From: Acidimicrobiales bacterium | GTDB taxonomy: Bacteria > Actinomycetota > Acidimicrobiia > Acidimicrobiales > RAAP-2 | Direction: 5' to 3' | NCBI GenBank assembly: GCA_030044045.1 | Contig: JASHWO010000309.1 | Span: 1 to 7,465, forward strand | Length of the DNA stretch: 7,465 bases | In this document: positions 5,156 through 7,465 of the stretch, piece by piece | Position numbering within the stretch: position 1 is the first letter of the stretch | Layout: every line of letters starts with the position of its first letter | The notes under the pieces: generated by a model | What the model was told of the DNA's origin: nothing | Databases searched by the model: none | The model's input: only the letters and a program-made list of their open reading frames with translations | Program-made: the position numbers and the translations under genes

Positions 5156-6381
5156 CCGCCCCGACCACCACCGTTGCTCAGGTATCGAGCGCTGCCCGCC
5201 GAGCGCCAGCCCGGCGCCGCCGCACCCCCCGCCGACCGGCCAGCCTCACCCCGATAGACGGGGTGATCGCCCTGGCCGCGGCCTTCAGCTCGATCAGCTT
5301 CTGCTGGCTGACCTTCTCGGTGGTCACCGACGGCATCGGCTGGTTCGGCTTCTGGGTGGTGGCCTACTTCGTCTTTTTGGGGATCTACTACGTCGTCACC
5401 GTCGACCGGGTGGGCCGGCTGGCCGCCGTCGACCGGCTGGCCACCGTCGTCATGTGGACGGCCATGGTCGTCGTCCTCGTGCCCTTGGTCTGGCTGGTCC
5501 TCTACGTCTTGGTGAAGGGATTGCCCGCCCTCTCCCTGGGCTTCTTCATCCACACCCAGGAGGGCGTCACCCCCACCCAGCCGGCCACGGCCGGCGGCGG
5601 CCTCCACGCCATCGTGGGCACCGTCGAGCAGGTGGGCATCGCCCTCGTCATCTCCCTCCCGTTGGGGGTGATGGCGGCCGTCTTCTTGAACGAGACCCGC
5701 TCGAAGCTCCGCCGGCCCGTTCGCATCTTCGTCGATGCCATGAGCGGGATGCCCTCGGTGGTCTCGGGCCTCTTCATCTACGCCACGCTCATCATCCCCT
5801 TGGCCAAGGACAGCTCACTGTTCGGCTATGACGGCTTCATGGCCTCGCTGGCCCTGTCGGTGACGATGATGCCGACCATCTGCCGGGCCGTCGAGGTGGT
5901 GCTCCGCCTGGTGCCGGCCGGGCTCCGAGAGGCCGGCCTGGCCCTCGGGTCGTCGAGGGTCAAGATGGTCTGGTCGGTGGTCCTGCCAACGGCCTCGTCC
6001 GGGGTGGCCACGGCGGCGATCCTCGGCATCGCCCGGGAGGCGGGGGAGACGGCGCCCCTGCTGTTCACCGCCTTCGGCTACAACCTCATGAACGCCAACC
6101 CCTTCAGCGGGGCCCAGGAGTCCCTGCCCCTCTTCATCTACCGGTTCATCAGGGAGCCCCTGCCCTCTTCGATCGCCCGGGGCTTCGCCGGGGCACTGGT
6201 GCTCATGCTTCTCATCCTCTTGCTGTTCGTGATCGCCCGCATCGTCGGGCGGGACCGGACCAAAGCCCGCCGGCGGCCGAAGCCCAAGCTCTCGGCCCGG
6301 CTGGGGGCGCTCATGCAGCCCCCCGACCGCTCCCGCGGCCCGATCACCGGCACGCCGGCGTTGGTCGAGGAGCCATCGTGA
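5152..6381 (+). CDS. pstA: Phosphate ABC transporter permease PstA, N-terminally extended
   Basis: A 409-residue permease, clearly longer than the roughly 300 residues of classic PstA. Residues 1-30 are Arg/Pro/Ala-rich; two extra hydrophobic segments follow (about 33-58 and 62-84). The standard PstA part then starts with a membrane segment at about 98-121 and a periplasmic loop with GGGLHAIVGTVEQVGIALVI (148-167). MSGMPSVVSGLFIY (197-210) and the EAA-type loop GLREAGLALGSSRVKMVWSV (257-276), then REAGETAPLLFTAFGYN (295-311), are PstA hallmarks. The final segment is at about 345-366, with a basic then Pro-rich cytoplasmic tail (367-409). The ATG overlaps the pstC stop (ATGA) with a G-rich site just upstream, and the stop overlaps pstB (GTGA). 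The role of the extra N-terminal hairpin is unknown. Confidence 0.92.
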   Translation: MTAPTTTVAQVSSAARRAPARRRRTPRRPASLTPIDGVIALAAAFSSISFCWLTFSVVTDGIGWFGFWVVAYFVFLGIYYVVTVDRVGRLAAVDRLATVVMWTAMVVVLVPLVWLVLYVLVKGLPALSLGFFIHTQEGVTPTQPATAGGGLHAIVGTVEQVGIALVISLPLGVMAAVFLNETRSKLRRPVRIFVDAMSGMPSVVSGLFIYATLIIPLAKDSSLFGYDGFMASLALSVTMMPTICRAVEVVLRLVPAGLREAGLALGSSRVKMVWSVVLPTASSGVATAAILGIAREAGETAPLLFTAFGYNLMNANPFSGAQESLPLFIYRFIREPLPSSIARGFAGALVLMLLILLLFVIARIVGRDRTKARRRPKPKLSARLGALMQPPDRSRGPITGTPALVEEPS

Positions 6382-7286
6382 CCGACGTCTCCGTCGCCCC
6401 GCCCAGCGGTGAGCCGCTCGACGACCACGGCCCGGTGACCGCCCCGGTCCCGGTCGTGGCGGAGCCTCCTCGTCCGCAGAAAGAGCCTCCCCGCCTGATC
6501 GGCGGCCCGCCCCCCGGCGCGGCCACCCTGGCGGCCAGGGACGCCTGCGCCTGGTTCGGCGACCACCTGGTCCTCGAAGGCGTGACACTGGTCATGCCGG
6601 CCGGCGAGGTGACCGCGCTCATCGGTCCCTCGGGCTGTGGCAAGTCCACCTTCCTGCGGCTGCTGAACCGCATGCACGAGCTGGTCCCGGGGGCGGCCAT
6701 GGACGGCCAGATCCTCCTGGACGACCAGGACGTCTATTCGACGGCCGTGCGGCCCCAGGAGGTCCGCACCCGCATCGGCATGGTCTTCCAGAAGCCCAAT
6801 CCCTTCCCGGCCATGAGCATCAGGGACAACGTGCTGGCCGGGTTGAAACTGACCCGGATCAGGTGCACCGACCGGGACGCCCTGGTCGAGCAGTCCCTCC
6901 GACGGGCCAGTCTGTGGAAGGAGGTCCGGGACCGCCTGCACCAGCCCGGCGGGGGGCTCTCCGGCGGACAGCAGCAGCGGCTCTGCATTGCCCGGTCGCT
7001 GGCCGTCGCCCCGAACGTGCTGTTGATGGACGAGCCCTGCTCGGCCCTCGACCCCACCTCGACCAGGCGGGTGGAAGAGACCATCGACGAGCTCCGGGGT
7101 GAGGTCACCGTCGTCATCGTCACCCACAACATGCAGCAAGCCCACCGGGTCTCCGACCGCTGCGCCTTCTTCCTGGCCGAGGAGAACGAGCCCGGCTATG
7201 TCGTGGAGCAGGGTGCCACCACCAAGATGTTCGAGGATCCCGACGACCCCCGGACCCTCGACTACGTCCAAGGGAGGTTCGGGTGA
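6378..7286 (+). CDS. pstB: Phosphate ABC transporter ATPase PstB
   Basis: A 302-residue ATP-binding subunit that powers phosphate import through PstC/PstA. All motifs are intact: Walker A GPSGCGKST (83-91), Q-loop VFQKPNPFP (136-144; the KPNPFP is a PstB hallmark), WKEVRDRL (180-187), signature LSGGQQQR (194-201), Walker B VLLMDEP (214-220) followed by SALDP, and the switch His in VTHNMQQA (His250). The first 48 or so residues are a Pro-rich extension absent from typical PstB of about 250-260 residues. The GTG start overlaps the pstA stop and has GAGGAG at 6367-6372, 5 bases upstream. One of the in-frame downstream starts could be the true start, which would remove the extension, but the well-placed ribosome site argues for this one. 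Confidence 0.95.
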   Translation: MTDVSVAPPSGEPLDDHGPVTAPVPVVAEPPRPQKEPPRLIGGPPPGAATLAARDACAWFGDHLVLEGVTLVMPAGEVTALIGPSGCGKSTFLRLLNRMHELVPGAAMDGQILLDDQDVYSTAVRPQEVRTRIGMVFQKPNPFPAMSIRDNVLAGLKLTRIRCTDRDALVEQSLRRASLWKEVRDRLHQPGGGLSGGQQQRLCIARSLAVAPNVLLMDEPCSALDPTSTRRVEETIDELRGEVTVVIVTHNMQQAHRVSDRCAFFLAEENEPGYVVEQGATTKMFEDPDDPRTLDYVQGRFG

Positions 7287-7465
7287 ACGTCGCCGACGCC
7301 GCCTTTCGCCGGTGCCTGGCCCTGGCTGCCGCGGTGCTGGTCGTGCTGCTCGGCCTGGTGGTCACCGGGGCCGTGGCCGGGGCGACAACAGATCTGGCCC
7401 CCGTCAGAGGCCAGGGCTCCACCTACGCCGCCCTGGCCTTCCAGACATGGACCCAGGGGGCCCAG
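7283..7465 (+). CDS. pstS: PstS-like phosphate-binding protein (3' end outside window)
   Basis: The GTG overlaps the pstB stop (GTGA) and has AGGGAGG at 7271-7277, 5 bases upstream; the frame is open for 61 codons to the window end. Residues 1-34 form a signal peptide: two Arg at 9-10, a long hydrophobic core (LALAAAVLVVLLGLVVTG) and an AVA-GA cleavage region. No Cys follows, so it is not an obvious lipoprotein. After the cleavage site, VRGQGSTYAALAFQTW (42-57) resembles the start of mature PstS, where a G-x-G-(S/A)-(S/T) loop contacts phosphate. It should capture phosphate outside the membrane for PstCAB. It lies last in the operon instead of first. The PstS assignment rests on this short segment and on context, and a larger or modified binding protein is possible. 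Confidence 0.75.
   Translation, partial: MNVADAAFRRCLALAAAVLVVLLGLVVTGAVAGATTDLAPVRGQGSTYAALAFQTWTQGAQ

Overview
The window is very GC-rich with strong G/C preference at third codon positions, GTG starts, 4-base ATGA/GTGA gene overlaps and TAnnnT-like -10 elements. Together with the protein families, this points to a high-GC actinobacterium. The 42-residue 'GYWLV..DGG.FAFG.A.FYGS' repeats joined to a cell-wall hydrolase domain recall proteins I associate with Acidimicrobiia-type actinobacteria; that placement is inference.

Left part (1-1807). The window opens inside a secreted-type repeat protein that ends in a CHAP (Cys/His amidohydrolase/peptidase) domain. A short region follows with a strong inverted repeat and a possible tiny reverse-strand ORF. 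Next come an 83-residue DUF1543-type protein and about 220 bases of non-coding DNA holding candidate promoter elements and a GTTGAG/CTCAAC inverted repeat.

Middle part (1808-4095). An FmdB-family zinc-ribbon protein with a Cys/Gly-rich tail is followed, 81 bases later, by a 367-residue protein that looks like a lipocalin-like (CrtC/AttH-related) beta-barrel protein of unknown function. A G6/C6 hairpin sits on the stop codon of that gene. A TetR-type regulator with an unusual recognition helix follows.

Right part (4096-7465). A tightly overlapping phosphate-uptake operon: pstC, pstA, pstB and the first 61 codons of a PstS-like binding protein that runs off the window. PstC and PstA form the membrane channel, PstB is the ATPase, and the PstS-like protein should deliver phosphate from outside. 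The binding protein is last rather than first, and its visible signal peptide has no lipobox cysteine. PstA and PstB carry N-terminal extensions.

The most useful regulatory observation is a pair of related 29-base boxes, one upstream of the TetR gene (3263-3291) and one upstream of pstC (4095-4123). Each is three 11-base-spaced units of the (G/A/T)TTCA(T/C)C kind, the arrangement known for PhoP/PhoB Pho boxes. This suggests that the TetR gene and the pst operon share phosphate-starvation control. I see no clearly novel defence, mobile or CRISPR system in this window.
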